In this document: positions 24,184-33,633 of the stretch, in pieces
Layout: every line of letters begins with the position of its first letter
How positions within the stretch are numbered: the stretch's first letter is position 1
Assembly (NCBI GenBank): GCA_963665045.2
Contig: CAXXJQ010000002.1
Location: 186,001 to 250,000 of the forward strand
Reading direction: 5' to 3'
From: JAFGRU01 sp016934985
Lineage (GTDB): Bacteria > Desulfobacterota > Desulfuromonadia > Desulfuromonadales > JAAYDE01
DNA: 64,000 nt
Position numbers and translations under genes: made by a program
The notes under the pieces: model-generated
Databases searched by the model: none
The model's input: the letters and a program-made list of their open reading frames with translations, nothing else
What the model was told of the DNA's origin: nothing

Positions 24184-26487
24184 TTGGAATTGAACCCTGC
24201 GACATCGCTCTCCTGTCCCTCTCCGACCCCCACGCTGCTGCGGGGTCACATGGTTCCCGAGGAGATGGACCGCAGACCCTGGCTGACCGCCCTGCTTCGA
24301 AGCGTCGGCCGCCGTTTCGGATTTGGCGGCAGCAACCATGACCCCCTCGCGCAGCTCCGTACACCGCGTTTCGGGCAGAATTTCAATCTCCAACCCTGGG
24401 ATTCCACCGCCCGTTTCCGGCGCCTCATCCTGGGACTCCTGGTGATCGTCCCTTCCTGCCTGGCCGGGCCGGTTTTCGCCTCGGTCCTGCCGAACAAGGG
24501 CGGCACGGTTCTGGAGCTGGCCCTGGTCGTCGTTTTCGCTCTTCTCTTCGCCTGGATTTCCATCGGCTTCTGGACGGCCCTGCTCGGCTTTGCGACCCTG
24601 GTCCGAAAAGTGGACCGTCTGCTTCTGACCCGCAACATCGACCCGTCAGTCGACCGCATCGACCCGAAAAGCCGCACCGCCGTTCTTTTTCCGGTCTGCA
24701 ACGAAGACATGACCCGCGTATGCGCCGGTATCCTGGCCACCTACCGCTCTCTTGAAAGCACCGGTGGAGGCCGCCTCTTCGATTTCTTTGTTCTCAGCGA
24801 CACCGGCGACCCCGATGCCTGGATTGAAGAGGAAGTATCCTGGCAACGCCTCTGCCGCGAACTCGGTAATCCCGGGAATATTTTCTACCGGCGGCGGCGT
24901 ATCAACCAGAAACGCAAAAGCGGCAATGTCGCCGATTTCTGCCGCCGCTTCGGACGCCATTATGTCTACTTGCTGGTCATGGATGCCGACAGCGTCATGG
25001 CGGGTACGACCATGGTCAAAATGGTGGCCGCCATGGAGCGGAAACCCCGGGTCGGTATTCTCCAGACAGCTCCCGCCGTGGCAGGGCGCGAAACCCTTCT
25101 CGCCCGGGTGCAGCAGTTTGCCAGCCGCGCATACGGGCCCATGTTCGCGGCGGGCCTGCACAGCATGCAGTTGGCCGACGCTCATTTCTGGGGTCACAAT
25201 GCCATTCTCCGAACCAGGCCGTTCATGAAGCACTGCGGCCTCCCCCGCCTGCCGGGCAAGCCGCCACTGGGTGGGGATATCCTCAGCCACGATTTCGTCG
25301 AAGCGGCTCTCATGCGGCGCGCCGGCTGGGAGGTGTGGCTCGCCTACGACCTCGAAGGCAGCTACGAAGAGACCCCGCCGACCCTGCTGGCGGAACTCAA
25401 GCGGGACAAGCGCTGGTGCACCGGCAACCTCCAGCACCTGCGCCTGGTTTTCACCCGCGGCCTCTTCCCGACCCACCGGGTCCTCTTTCTCAACGGCGCA
25501 ATGAGCTACATCTCAGCTTTCCTGTGGTTTCTGCTCCTCCTGCTTTCCACCACCGAGGCCATCATGAATGCTCTCTTTGAACCGATCTATTTCCCCCTGA
25601 CCCGCTCCCTCTTTCCCATCTGGCCGGTATGGACCCCGTACCGAACCCTTATATTGCTCAGCGCCACGGCCATTATTCTCTTCCTGCCTAAATTGTTGAG
25701 CGGACTTCTCATCGCCATCAAGGGCAGGGGAAAAGAATTCGGGGGTTACTTCAGGCTGGGTCTCAGCATCCTTGGAGAAGTCGTCCTGTCGACCCTGCTC
25801 GCTCCCATCCGCATGATGTTTCATACCAAGTTCGTCCTCACCACCCTGATGGGCCGGCCGTCGGGATGGGGCCGCCAGCAGCGCGACGATCTCGGCACCT
25901 CGTGGTGGGAGGCGGTGCGCTTTCACTGGGGGGGGACGCTCTTCGCCGCCCTCTGGGGGGGAACTCTTTATCTTCTGAATTCAGCCTTTTTCTGGTGGAT
26001 TACACCCATCATTATCCCCCTGCTCCTCGCCATTCCCCTTTCGGTCCTGACCAGCCGGGCTTCGGTTGGCCGCCTGGCACGGCGCCTCGGCTTTTTTCTC
26101 ACGCCTGAGGAGGTTGAGACACCTTGGGAGCTACGGGAAACCGCAGCCTGGGAAAAGATTTTTGCCAAAGGAAAGCTGCTGAATGGTTTCACCGGTTTCA
26201 GCCGGGCAATTGTCGACACCGAGACGTACAACCTGCATCTGGGCCTGCTTCAGCGCCGCCGGGGCAAGGGCAGCGCTGCCCTTGAAAGGGAACGGGATAA
26301 GCTAATTTCAAAAGTTCTGCAACATGGGCCAGGTCCCCTCAGCACCCGTGCCAAAAAAGCTCTCCTTTATGATTCCCTGGCTCTGACGGATCTTCATCGG
26401 CGTGTCTGGCAACTCCCTGTCGAAAGGTTAAAAGATCATTGGGGCGTAATCAGCGATGAAGATGCGCTGGCGCCGGCCGATGCATAA
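24184..26487 (+). CDS. opgH: Glucans biosynthesis glucosyltransferase OpgH
   Basis: About 767 aa inner-membrane GT2 family enzyme that polymerises UDP-glucose into beta-1,2 glucan and extrudes it. Two N-terminal membrane helices (about 85-140) precede the catalytic domain: VFPVCNED-like LFPVCNED, VMDADSVM (DxD), and QxxRW-type KRWCTGNLQHLRLV. Several helices follow from about 435. TTG 24184 is preferred because AAGGGAG lies directly upstream; ATG 24250 would shorten it by 22 residues. The tandem with opgG confirms the pathway. Confidence 0.94.
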   Translation: MELNPATSLSCPSPTPTLLRGHMVPEEMDRRPWLTALLRSVGRRFGFGGSNHDPLAQLRTPRFGQNFNLQPWDSTARFRRLILGLLVIVPSCLAGPVFASVLPNKGGTVLELALVVVFALLFAWISIGFWTALLGFATLVRKVDRLLLTRNIDPSVDRIDPKSRTAVLFPVCNEDMTRVCAGILATYRSLESTGGGRLFDFFVLSDTGDPDAWIEEEVSWQRLCRELGNPGNIFYRRRRINQKRKSGNVADFCRRFGRHYVYLLVMDADSVMAGTTMVKMVAAMERKPRVGILQTAPAVAGRETLLARVQQFASRAYGPMFAAGLHSMQLADAHFWGHNAILRTRPFMKHCGLPRLPGKPPLGGDILSHDFVEAALMRRAGWEVWLAYDLEGSYEETPPTLLAELKRDKRWCTGNLQHLRLVFTRGLFPTHRVLFLNGAMSYISAFLWFLLLLLSTTEAIMNALFEPIYFPLTRSLFPIWPVWTPYRTLILLSATAIILFLPKLLSGLLIAIKGRGKEFGGYFRLGLSILGEVVLSTLLAPIRMMFHTKFVLTTLMGRPSGWGRQQRDDLGTSWWEAVRFHWGGTLFAALWGGTLYLLNSAFFWWITPIIIPLLLAIPLSVLTSRASVGRLARRLGFFLTPEEVETPWELRETAAWEKIFAKGKLLNGFTGFSRAIVDTETYNLHLGLLQRRRGKGSAALERERDKLISKVLQHGPGPLSTRAKKALLYDSLALTDLHRRVWQLPVERLKDHWGVISDEDALAPADA

Positions 26488-26523
26488 GCCGTCACGCCCT
26501 GACCAAGGATCAGAGAGTTTCCC

Positions 26524-27300
26524 ATGATTGGTGCCATAGCCGGAGATATTGTCGGCTCCATATACGAACACCAGCCTATCAAATCCAAGGACTTTCCCCT
26601 TTTTCAGCCGGGCTGCACCTTTACCGACGATTCGGTGCTGACCGTCGCCGTGGCCCGGGCCATTCTCCGGCGAAGCAGCTACCTTGAGACCGTGCGCGAA
26701 ATCGCCCGCAGGTATCCGGACGCCGGTTACGGAGGCTCCTTTCATCAATGGCTGTTCGCCACAAACCCCGAACCCTATTACAGCTGGGGGAACGGTGCCG
26801 CCATGCGTGTCAGTCCCGTGGGATGGGCTTTCGACAACCGGAAGGAAGTTCTCTCCGAGGCCGCCAGAACGGCTGAGATCACTCACAACCATCCCGAAGG
26901 GATCAAAGGGGCTCAGGCCACGGCCCTGGCTGTTTTCCTGGCCCGGAAGGAAAAAAACAAAAAACGGCTGAAAGAAGAGATTGCCCGCAGGTTCGGCTAT
27001 AATCTGGAAAGGTCTCTCGACGCCATCCGTCCCGGTTACACTTTTGACATCTCCTGCCAGGGGACGGTGCCCGAGGCGATTATCGCCTTTCTGGAATCAG
27101 ACAGCTACGAGGACGCGGTCCGCAACGCCATCTCCCTGGGCGGCGACAGCGACACCCTGGCCTGCATCAGCGGTGGGATTGCCGAAGCCTATTACGGCGA
27201 GGTCCCTGAGCTCATTCGCAAGCAGGTGCGCCTGATACTGCCGGAGGAGCTTTGGGCAATTACTGAAAAATTCCGGGAAAGGTTTCTTCTCAGTAAATAA
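26524..27300 (+). CDS. ADP-ribosylglycohydrolase family protein (short form)
   Basis: 258 aa. Complete metal-site motifs: GAIAGDIVGSIYE at the N-terminus, TFTDDSVLT at about 37-45, GNGAAMRVSPVGW at about 91-103, and LGGDSDTLACISGGIAEAYYG near 203-223. It should hydrolyse ADP-ribose from a protein or metabolite. More canonical than the 1163 paralogue. It lies 36 bp after opgH and 35 bp before the SagB-like gene, all on one strand. Confidence 0.92.
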   Translation: MIGAIAGDIVGSIYEHQPIKSKDFPLFQPGCTFTDDSVLTVAVARAILRRSSYLETVREIARRYPDAGYGGSFHQWLFATNPEPYYSWGNGAAMRVSPVGWAFDNRKEVLSEAARTAEITHNHPEGIKGAQATALAVFLARKEKNKKRLKEEIARRFGYNLERSLDAIRPGYTFDISCQGTVPEAIIAFLESDSYEDAVRNAISLGGDSDTLACISGGIAEAYYGEVPELIRKQVRLILPEELWAITEKFRERFLLSK

Positions 27301-27335
27301 AGAAAAAAGCTTAGTGAATACTCTAAAGGGAAATT

Positions 27336-28094
27336 ATGTCCGACAAGCGTTACGAAAAAAATCGTTTTTTTCTCAAGGACACCATTCGCCAACAGATCGA
27401 TTTCTCTCAGACTGACCAGAACCGCCTTGTACCGGCACCTCCTCTGATGAAAGCCTGCCTCAAGGACAACCCCCGGATCGATCTGCCCGATGGAGCCGAG
27501 GCCCTACGCCGTCTCGGACGCCTGGCGACGGGGCAGGCCATGGCCCTCCGGGAGAGCGTACGGGGCTTCTCCAGAGCCATCTTATCTATGGACGAACTGG
27601 CCTTTCTTCTCTATGCAACACAAGGCGTCCGCAAAGTCGTTAACCCCCAGTGCGCCCTGCGCACCGTCCCTTCGGCAGGCGCCCGTCACGCTTTCGAAAC
27701 CTATCTGGCCGTGACTCGGGTTGAAACCCTGGCCCCCGGCCTCTACCGTTATCTTCCTTTCGACCATCAGCTGGCTCAACTAAAGGCCGATGGCGACATC
27801 GGCAAAAAAGCCGCAGCCGCCTGCCTGGGGCAGCTTTTTGTCGCGACCGCGGCGGTGACGTTCTTCTGGTCCGTGATTCCGGCCCGCATGGAATGGCGCT
27901 ACGACCTTGCCGCCCACAAGGTGATCGCCCTCGATGCCGGCCACGTCTGCCAAAACCTTTACCTGGCCTGCGGAAACATCGGCGCCGGGACCTGCGCCAT
28001 TGCGGCCTATGACCAGGAAAAATGCGACCTTCTCCTCGGGCTCGACGGCGAGGAGGAGTTCACCATCTACATCGCACCTGTGGGAAAGCGCTGA
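27336..28094 (+). CDS. SagB/ThcOx-type nitroreductase family protein
   Basis: 252 aa. FMN-dependent nitroreductase fold of the SagB type: RESVRGFSRAILSMDELAFL, LYATQGVR, RTVPSAGARHAFETYLAV, GLYRYLPFDHQL and ALDAGHVCQNLYLAC. SagB proteins oxidise azolines in peptide natural products, but many stand-alone homologues like this one have other, unknown redox substrates. No cyclodehydratase or precursor peptide gene is visible nearby. Confidence 0.88.
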   Translation: MSDKRYEKNRFFLKDTIRQQIDFSQTDQNRLVPAPPLMKACLKDNPRIDLPDGAEALRRLGRLATGQAMALRESVRGFSRAILSMDELAFLLYATQGVRKVVNPQCALRTVPSAGARHAFETYLAVTRVETLAPGLYRYLPFDHQLAQLKADGDIGKKAAAACLGQLFVATAAVTFFWSVIPARMEWRYDLAAHKVIALDAGHVCQNLYLACGNIGAGTCAIAAYDQEKCDLLLGLDGEEEFTIYIAPVGKR

Positions 28095-28214
28095 GTCGTC
28101 TCCCCGGCAACGTCTGCTTTTGTTTGGAATGGTTTAAAAAATCAATTTGGTGACAGAAAGGGTGGGCAGGCATCCGCCTCCGGTCTCAAAAGACCTACAG
28201 CCGGATGCCCGGTA

Positions 28215-28382
28215 TCACTTGGAAGCGCTCGCGCTGGTTTTTTCATTGCGGGAAAGTTTTTCTTTTGGAAGAAACACGTTGAATTTGATGCACTTTTTCA
28301 AACACTCTGGGTCAAAAGTTATTTCATAACCTTCCACGGGACAGTTTTTACAGCGCATGCCTCTGTCAAACGGACAATACAT
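28215..28382 (-). CDS. Small cysteine-rich protein (55 aa)
   Basis: MYCPFDRGMRCKNCPVEGYE begins the product, with Cys at 3, 11, 14, 27 and 31: a pattern that could bind a metal or an Fe-S centre. The ribosome site AGAGG is well placed before ATG 28382. The tail is basic and polar. Family not recognised with certainty. It lies downstream of the radical SAM gene on the same strand. Confidence 0.65.
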   Translation of the reverse strand: MYCPFDRGMRCKNCPVEGYEITFDPECLKKCIKFNVFLPKEKLSRNEKTSASASK

Positions 28383-28465
28383 CGGTTTTTTTCCTCTCTT
28401 GGCAACTGATTTTTTCTTCTTTTGATAATCATTATTCGGTGCATGATTTGTTCCGGAACATCCTC

Positions 28466-29474
28466 TCAGCCGGTATCCCTCGCGGCCGTTTTCCCCTCTT
28501 TTTCCAGCCCGGTCGCAACGTAGAAACTCCGTCCCCCCGAAACGAGGGTATCCACTTCCCCCGCCGCCAGCAAAGCATCCATGCGCTTGATGGTTTCCGC
28601 CACGTGCATCCCCAGTCCCCGGGAAATACCTTCCAAAGAACAGGGCCGCCGTTTGAGCAGAGCAAGGATATCGGCGTTGACACCCTTTTGGGGTGGAATA
28701 ACAGAAGCATTGTCATTCTCGTCCCCACTGATAATCTCTACCGGGCCTGGAAAATTTTTGGCCAGAGCCTGCAGCTGATCTGGAGGTTAAAGCCTGGGCA
28801 AACTCCTCGGCGCATGGCCGCCAGGCAGTATTGAGCTGAATACGCGTCGGCTTGATGTGGTTGGCCAGAGCGGCAATCTTTTTCACTTCCGAGGCAATAC
28901 CCGTTACCCCGGCAAGGAGAAGGATCTCAAGCCAGACTTCTCCCGGGAAGCGCTTGGCAAAGGTGGCTATGCCGCCAATCATGCGCATAAAGGTGATGTC
29001 CCGATGGGGACGGTTGACATAACCGAAAAGAAATTCATCCCCCGCGTCCAGGGAGGGCAGTACCAGGTCGGCCGCCATCAGGGCATCCTGCACCTCATCC
29101 TGCCACAACAGCGATCCATTGGTCAGTACCGCGACAGGGATATCGGTAAGCTTCTTAATCTGCCTTATCAGCTCGCCGATCCCGGAATTCAAGGTTGGCT
29201 CTCCCGAACCGGCAAGGCTGATGTAATCAGGGCGATCGGCTGAAGTCAGCTTTTCTTCCAGTTCCCTGAGGATATCAGGAACCGCGATATACTCCGCGCG
29301 TTTGAGGGTTTTATTCGTGGTACGGCCCAGTTGACAGTAGACACAGTCATAGGTACAGGTCTTAAACGGAACAAGATCGATTCCGAGAGACCGTCCCAGA
29401 CGTCTCGATGGGACCGGGCCGTAAATATACCGAAGGCCGTTCTGATTCATGATGTTCACCGTACTGCGTTTCAA
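28466..29474 (-). pseudogene. Radical SAM protein gene split by one frameshift
   Basis: The N-terminal frame (29474 or ATG 29450 down to 28713) encodes a radical SAM protein of the COG0731 type: YIYGPVPSRRLGRSLGIDL, then the cluster motif CTYDCVYCQLG, AGSGEPTLNS and AVLTNGSLL. Near 28780-28786 the frame breaks. One base removed there restores a good C-terminus (DQLQALAKNFPGPVEIISG through a helix-turn-helix-like LLKRRPCSLEGISRGL, SGGRSFYVATGL) ending at TGA 28466. The call is one gene with a single-base insertion, either real or a sequence error. Such proteins sometimes act in tRNA or cofactor modification; the substrate is unknown. Confidence 0.85.
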
Positions 29475-29492
29475 TCCCCGGGTTTTGCCTTT

Positions 29493-29723
29493 TCAGGCCC
29501 GGTTCATGGGCGATCCGCAGTTCTCACAACGACTCATGGTACAAGGGACACCTCTTTCGTGGGGAAACTTGCTGCCGCACTGCGGACAAACGCAAAAACC
29601 CTCGGGACCGGCAGCAACGGGACCTCCCATGCGGCCAGCCCTCGTGCCGGGGCGCTGACCCTGGCCACCCCCTCTACCCATTCCGCCACCCGGTGCCTTT
29701 CTGTTACGTCCTTTTCCAAGCAT
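29493..29723 (-). CDS. Small Gly/Arg-rich zinc-ribbon protein (76 aa)
   Basis: The N-terminal 40 residues are rich in Gly, Arg and Met (GGGMGRGGGQ), followed by a zinc ribbon with CPQCG and CENCG knuckles and a middle PCTMS cysteine. Such proteins occur beside dinitrogenase-cofactor-like and Mrp-type Fe-S genes in anaerobes, but none is adjacent here. AAAGGAAAG precedes ATG 29723. Located 18 bp before the radical SAM gene, so likely co-transcribed with it. Confidence 0.75.
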   Translation of the reverse strand: MLGKGRNRKAPGGGMGRGGGQGQRPGTRAGRMGGPVAAGPEGFCVCPQCGSKFPHERGVPCTMSRCENCGSPMNRA

Positions 29724-29934
29724 AGCATCTTTCCTTTCCCCGGCTGTCGGCCAGAAATCAAAATATTCATAACGACTTTTTATAGAGCATTTGCTGCACC
29801 AAATTCAAAAGTAAAAGGAAAAGAAGCTAACACACTGTAAAATAACGATTTAAAAATAGAAACAAGGGCACAGCACAATTGAAGAGTCGCTTTAATGCAT
29901 CTTTTTATAAATTTCATTAGTGCAAACTTGCTAC

Positions 29935-30252
29935 TCATCTGGCCGAGTCATAACATCGGAACCCCGCGCTTCCCTTGGATGTTGACCCGTAAGAGTCCGT
30001 ACAAGGGTTGAATTTTTCCCTGTCTGCCTCCCTGAAAGCCTGGGGCGGATTTCGTTTCCGCAGAGTTGCGTCTTTGACTCCGCTATTATCCCAGAACGGG
30101 CGCTTCGCCTCCCGCTCTGCGTCAATGCGGCTGATACCGATATCCTTGAGCATACGATCATCAAGTCTTAGAAGCTCCCGGCGCTGACGTTGAATTTCCA
30201 GTATGAATTTCCACTTTTTGCAGACTTTTTTCCAAAACGGGATCGCTGACAT
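29935..30252 (-). CDS. DUF1127 domain protein
   Basis: 105 aa. The DUF1127 (YjiS-like) segment RRELLRLDDRMLKDIGISR is at about 26-45. The remaining C-terminus is polar and unusual in length; many DUF1127 proteins end soon after the domain. ATG 30252 is chosen because AAAGGAGG lies just ahead; a start at 30270 is possible. Small DUF1127 proteins in other bacteria affect RNA turnover and phosphate metabolism; no role is evident here. Divergent from the LysR gene. Confidence 0.8.
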   Translation of the reverse strand: MSAIPFWKKVCKKWKFILEIQRQRRELLRLDDRMLKDIGISRIDAEREAKRPFWDNSGVKDATLRKRNPPQAFREADREKFNPCTDSYGSTSKGSAGFRCYDSAR

Positions 30253-30274
30253 AGCGCTTCCTCCTTTCATTTTT

Positions 30275-30453
30275 AACCCGGTTTATTCGTAAGAGTTCGT
30301 CGCGAAACCCTCAAGTGTGCGTCTGATCAAGCCAAGCGCAGAGACGCGCTCTGCAGGCGTACCAGTAGTACGTCGAAGAGCAAGGAACGAGCACGGCTTG
30401 AGATGGCGTGCAATTGAGGGGTTCAGCAGAAATTTTCACGAATAATCAGGGTT
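30275..30453. repeat. Palindromic intergenic repeat family A, copy 2
   Basis: 179 bp, ends AACCCGGTTTATTCGT and ACGAATAATCAGGGTT as inverted repeats. Interior matches copy 1: GACGCGCTCTGCAGGCGTAC, AGTACGTCGAAG, GCACGGCTTGAGATG. It separates the divergent DUF1127 and LysR genes and could supply structure to both 5' leaders. Confidence 0.8.
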
Positions 30454-30537
30454 AGAACTATGTCATTCTGTCATTGATTTATCAAACGAATATATTTTAT
30501 GGTTTTAATCAACCAGATTCATCAAGGAGGAGCTCAT

Positions 30538-31401
30538 ATGGATTTTCCTATCGATCTATTGCGAACCTTTCTAGCCATTGTCGATTCGGGCAGTTTCACT
30601 ACGGCAGGCCAGCAGGTTCACCGCACTCAATCCGCCGTCAGCATGCAGATCAAACGCCTCGAAGAAACTATCGGGCGCCCGGTCTTCAACCGCATCGGAC
30701 GTTCTTTTACCCTGACCATGGAAGGCGAGTCCCTGATCCCTTATGCGCGGCGCATGCTCAAACTCCACGAGGAGACGGTGGCGGCCCTGATCCGGCCTGA
30801 AATGGTCGGGGCCGTACGTATCGGCACACCTGACGACTACGCGGCCCAGATTCTCCCGGAAATCCTGTCGCGGTTTGCCCAAACCCATCCCCATGTCCAG
30901 GTGGCCGTCTACTGCCAACCCAGCTCAGAGCTGTCCCCGGCCCTGGAAAAAGGCGACATCGACCTGGCGCTGCTGACCGGCGACTGCTATCTCGGCAAAG
31001 GCGAGGCGGAAGTCGTCCGTCGCGATCCAACCCTCTGGGTTACCTCGGCCAGTCACCTGGCACACGAGCATGAGCCTCTGCCCCTGGCCATTTTTCAGTC
31101 CCAGTGCGTTTTCCGTGATTGGGCCTTCCAGGCTTTGGATGCTGCCGGCCGCCCTTATCGGATAGCCTATCAAAGCGCCAGTGTAGCCGGCATTCTGGCG
31201 GCAGTTTCAGCCGGACTCGCGGTTACGGTTCTCGCCGGCTGCATCGTCCCGACCACGGCGCGGGTTCTCACCGAAAAGGACGGTTTTCCACCCTTGCCGG
31301 AGACGACTATCGTTTTGAAACGCTCGCCTGGCGCCCATTCCCAAGTCATTGATTGCATGGCCACTTACATCAGAGAAGAGGTCAGCAACCGAAACGTCTA
31401 A
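30538..31401 (+). CDS. LysR family transcriptional regulator
   Basis: 287 aa. Winged helix-turn-helix at residues 1-62 (LLRTFLAIVDSGSFTTAGQQ, SAVSMQIKRLEETIGRPVF), then a periplasmic-binding-like effector domain. Closest in style to the LrhA/DsdC branch by eye, which is not decisive. AAGGAGG precedes ATG 30538. No divergent metabolic partner is present, so the target is not suggested by context. Confidence 0.93.
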   Translation: MDFPIDLLRTFLAIVDSGSFTTAGQQVHRTQSAVSMQIKRLEETIGRPVFNRIGRSFTLTMEGESLIPYARRMLKLHEETVAALIRPEMVGAVRIGTPDDYAAQILPEILSRFAQTHPHVQVAVYCQPSSELSPALEKGDIDLALLTGDCYLGKGEAEVVRRDPTLWVTSASHLAHEHEPLPLAIFQSQCVFRDWAFQALDAAGRPYRIAYQSASVAGILAAVSAGLAVTVLAGCIVPTTARVLTEKDGFPPLPETTIVLKRSPGAHSQVIDCMATYIREEVSNRNV

Positions 31402-31461
31402 GCACAAAGGGGCAATTTCCCCTTATATGGTTTTTCCTTCCAAATTTGTTATAAAAAAAGG

Positions 31462-33633
31462 ATGAGCGGAACTCTCCGAATACTCCAGGAAGGACGAAAT
31501 TGCTATCGCATCGCCTTCTGCCGACAGGCAACTTTTCTCATCGACGGGGAAAGCTACTTCAAGGCTCTTGCCGAAGCCCTGAAAAATGCCTGCCAAGCCG
31601 TCTATATTCTGGGCTGGGATTTTGACAGCCGTATTCATCTGATCAGGGGAAATAACCACCCTGTAGCGAAAATCAACCTGGGTACTTTCCTGAATTCTCT
31701 GTTACAGCAACGCCCCGACCTCCATATTCATATTCTGGATTGGGACTTCCCTATGATTTATGCGTTTGAACGGGAACCCCTTCCCATATTTCGAAACGCC
31801 CTTCAAAGTCATCGACGGCTTCATTTCGAAATGGACAGCTGTCATCCTTTCGGTGCATCCCAGCATCAAAAACTGGTCGTCATTGATGATCAGCTCGCGT
31901 TTTGCGGAGGGCTGGACCTGACCAACAGTCGCTGGGACAGCCAGGAACATCTTCCTGAGGACCCCCGCCGTGTCGACAACGGCGATTCCTACCAGCCCTT
32001 TCATGATGTCCAGATGATGGTGGAGGGGGAGGTTGCCGGAATCCTTGGTAATGTGGCCAGGCAACGCTGGTTGAAGGCTACGGGGAAAAAACCGGTTCCG
32101 CCATCACCGTCCTCCGCCTCCCCATGGCCATCCTCGTTCAAACCTGACCTGGAGGTGGTGCGGATCGGCATTGCCCGGACCTTACCGGACCACGACGGGG
32201 AGGGCGGAGTCAGGGAAGTTGAAAGCCTCTATCTTGACGCCATTCAATCTGCCCGAAAACTGATTTACATTGAAAATCAGTATTTCACCTCCGACAAGGT
32301 GGGGCAGGCCCTCGCAGCCCGCCTCAAAGAGAAAGACGGGCCTGAGATTATCCTCGTTCTGCCGAAACATTGCTCCGGCTGGCTTGAGGAAGGAACCATG
32401 GGCGTTCTTCGAGCCCGCCTGATCAAACAATTGCGGGCATCTGACCGTTGGAACCGTCTCGGTATTTTCTATCCATCACGGCGGGACTTCAGCAGCGAAC
32501 ATATCAACCTCCACGCCAAAGTGATGGTCACCGACGATGCTCTGCTGCGTATAGGTTCAGCCAACCTGAACAACCGCTCCATGGGACTCGACTCGGAATG
32601 CGATCTGGCTTTGGAGGCAGATGGTGATGAAAGAATAAAAAATAAGATCGTCCATTTCCGAAACCGGCTTCTGGCTGAGCACTGCGGCGTTTCCCTCAAA
32701 AAAATTGAAGAGGCTCTGGCGCGCCATGATTCCACCGCCACAGCCATCAAAAATCTGAGTGGCGGCACACGCCATCTGGCCCCCCTTGAAATCGAGGTGG
32801 ACGATCTGGTGGATGGAATCATTCCGGACTCTGAGTTGCTCGACCCCGAACGGCCCATCAGTTTGGAAAAATTTGTCAATCAGTTTGCTCAAGGGGTATG
32901 GGAAGAGGAAGGCAAAGTCCCCTCGGAAAAGACTTTCCTATCCTCAAACGGCGCCAGAATCATTGGCATCATTGCGCTGATAGCGTTTTTTTTCGGGGTC
33001 TGGAAATGGACGCCTCTCTGCGAATTCCTGAACGCCGAAGCCCTGGCGGAATGGGGCCGTGTCGTCAGAGAAATGCCTCTCGCGCCATTGATCGTTATCC
33101 TGGTCTACGTTGTCGCCGGCCTGGTAGTTTTTCCGGTAACAGTTCTGATCATAGCTACAATTCTGTCCTTTGGCCCTGTCGCGGGGTTTGCTTACGCCCT
33201 GTCGGGAAGCATGGCAAACGCAGCAGGTACCTATGCCCTGGGCCTGATCCTGGGTCGCAGAACCGTTCGCAAACTGATCGGAAAACGACTCAACAACCTC
33301 AGCCGCCGCCTGGCCCGTAAAGGCCTGTTGACCATTATCACCGTCCGCATTCTGCCCGTCGCTCCATTTTCGGTGATCAATGTGGTAGCCGGCGCCAGCC
33401 ACATCCAGTTTCGTGATTATTTCTGGGGAACCCTGATCGGCATGTTGCCCGGCATACTCGCCCTCACAGCCGCCGGCAAAGGACTCGGGGAATTGCTTTT
33501 TGCCCAAAAGCCGGCTGTCAGCCTCATACCGGCCATTCTTCTTTTGGCCGCTGCGGTCTCGGCACTTTTTATTATCCGCCGCCTCTTAAAGAAAAAAAAT
33601 CAGCGAAAATCAACCGAATCGGGACAACCATGA
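31462..33633 (+). CDS. Phospholipase D-VTT membrane fusion protein
   Basis: 723 aa. The N-terminal half has two HKD sites: HQKLVVIDDQ followed by GGLDLTNSRWD near 134-155, and HAKVMVTDD followed by GSANLNNRSMG near 352-375. These match cardiolipin-synthase/PLD enzymes. The C-terminal part (about 495-705) is a DedA/TVP38-type VTT domain with six or so helices and the FGPVAGFAYALSG and VRILPVAPFSVINVVAGAS motifs. Predicted to act on phospholipids at the inner membrane. It overlaps the next gene by 4 bp. Confidence 0.93.
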   Translation: MSGTLRILQEGRNCYRIAFCRQATFLIDGESYFKALAEALKNACQAVYILGWDFDSRIHLIRGNNHPVAKINLGTFLNSLLQQRPDLHIHILDWDFPMIYAFEREPLPIFRNALQSHRRLHFEMDSCHPFGASQHQKLVVIDDQLAFCGGLDLTNSRWDSQEHLPEDPRRVDNGDSYQPFHDVQMMVEGEVAGILGNVARQRWLKATGKKPVPPSPSSASPWPSSFKPDLEVVRIGIARTLPDHDGEGGVREVESLYLDAIQSARKLIYIENQYFTSDKVGQALAARLKEKDGPEIILVLPKHCSGWLEEGTMGVLRARLIKQLRASDRWNRLGIFYPSRRDFSSEHINLHAKVMVTDDALLRIGSANLNNRSMGLDSECDLALEADGDERIKNKIVHFRNRLLAEHCGVSLKKIEEALARHDSTATAIKNLSGGTRHLAPLEIEVDDLVDGIIPDSELLDPERPISLEKFVNQFAQGVWEEEGKVPSEKTFLSSNGARIIGIIALIAFFFGVWKWTPLCEFLNAEALAEWGRVVREMPLAPLIVILVYVVAGLVVFPVTVLIIATILSFGPVAGFAYALSGSMANAAGTYALGLILGRRTVRKLIGKRLNNLSRRLARKGLLTIITVRILPVAPFSVINVVAGASHIQFRDYFWGTLIGMLPGILALTAAGKGLGELLFAQKPAVSLIPAILLLAAAVSALFIIRRLLKKKNQRKSTESGQP

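Noticed and set aside
28432..28834. ORFs on both strands in the radical SAM 3' region
   Set aside because: The coherent reading is the frameshifted C-terminus of the radical SAM protein; these frames are shadows of it.
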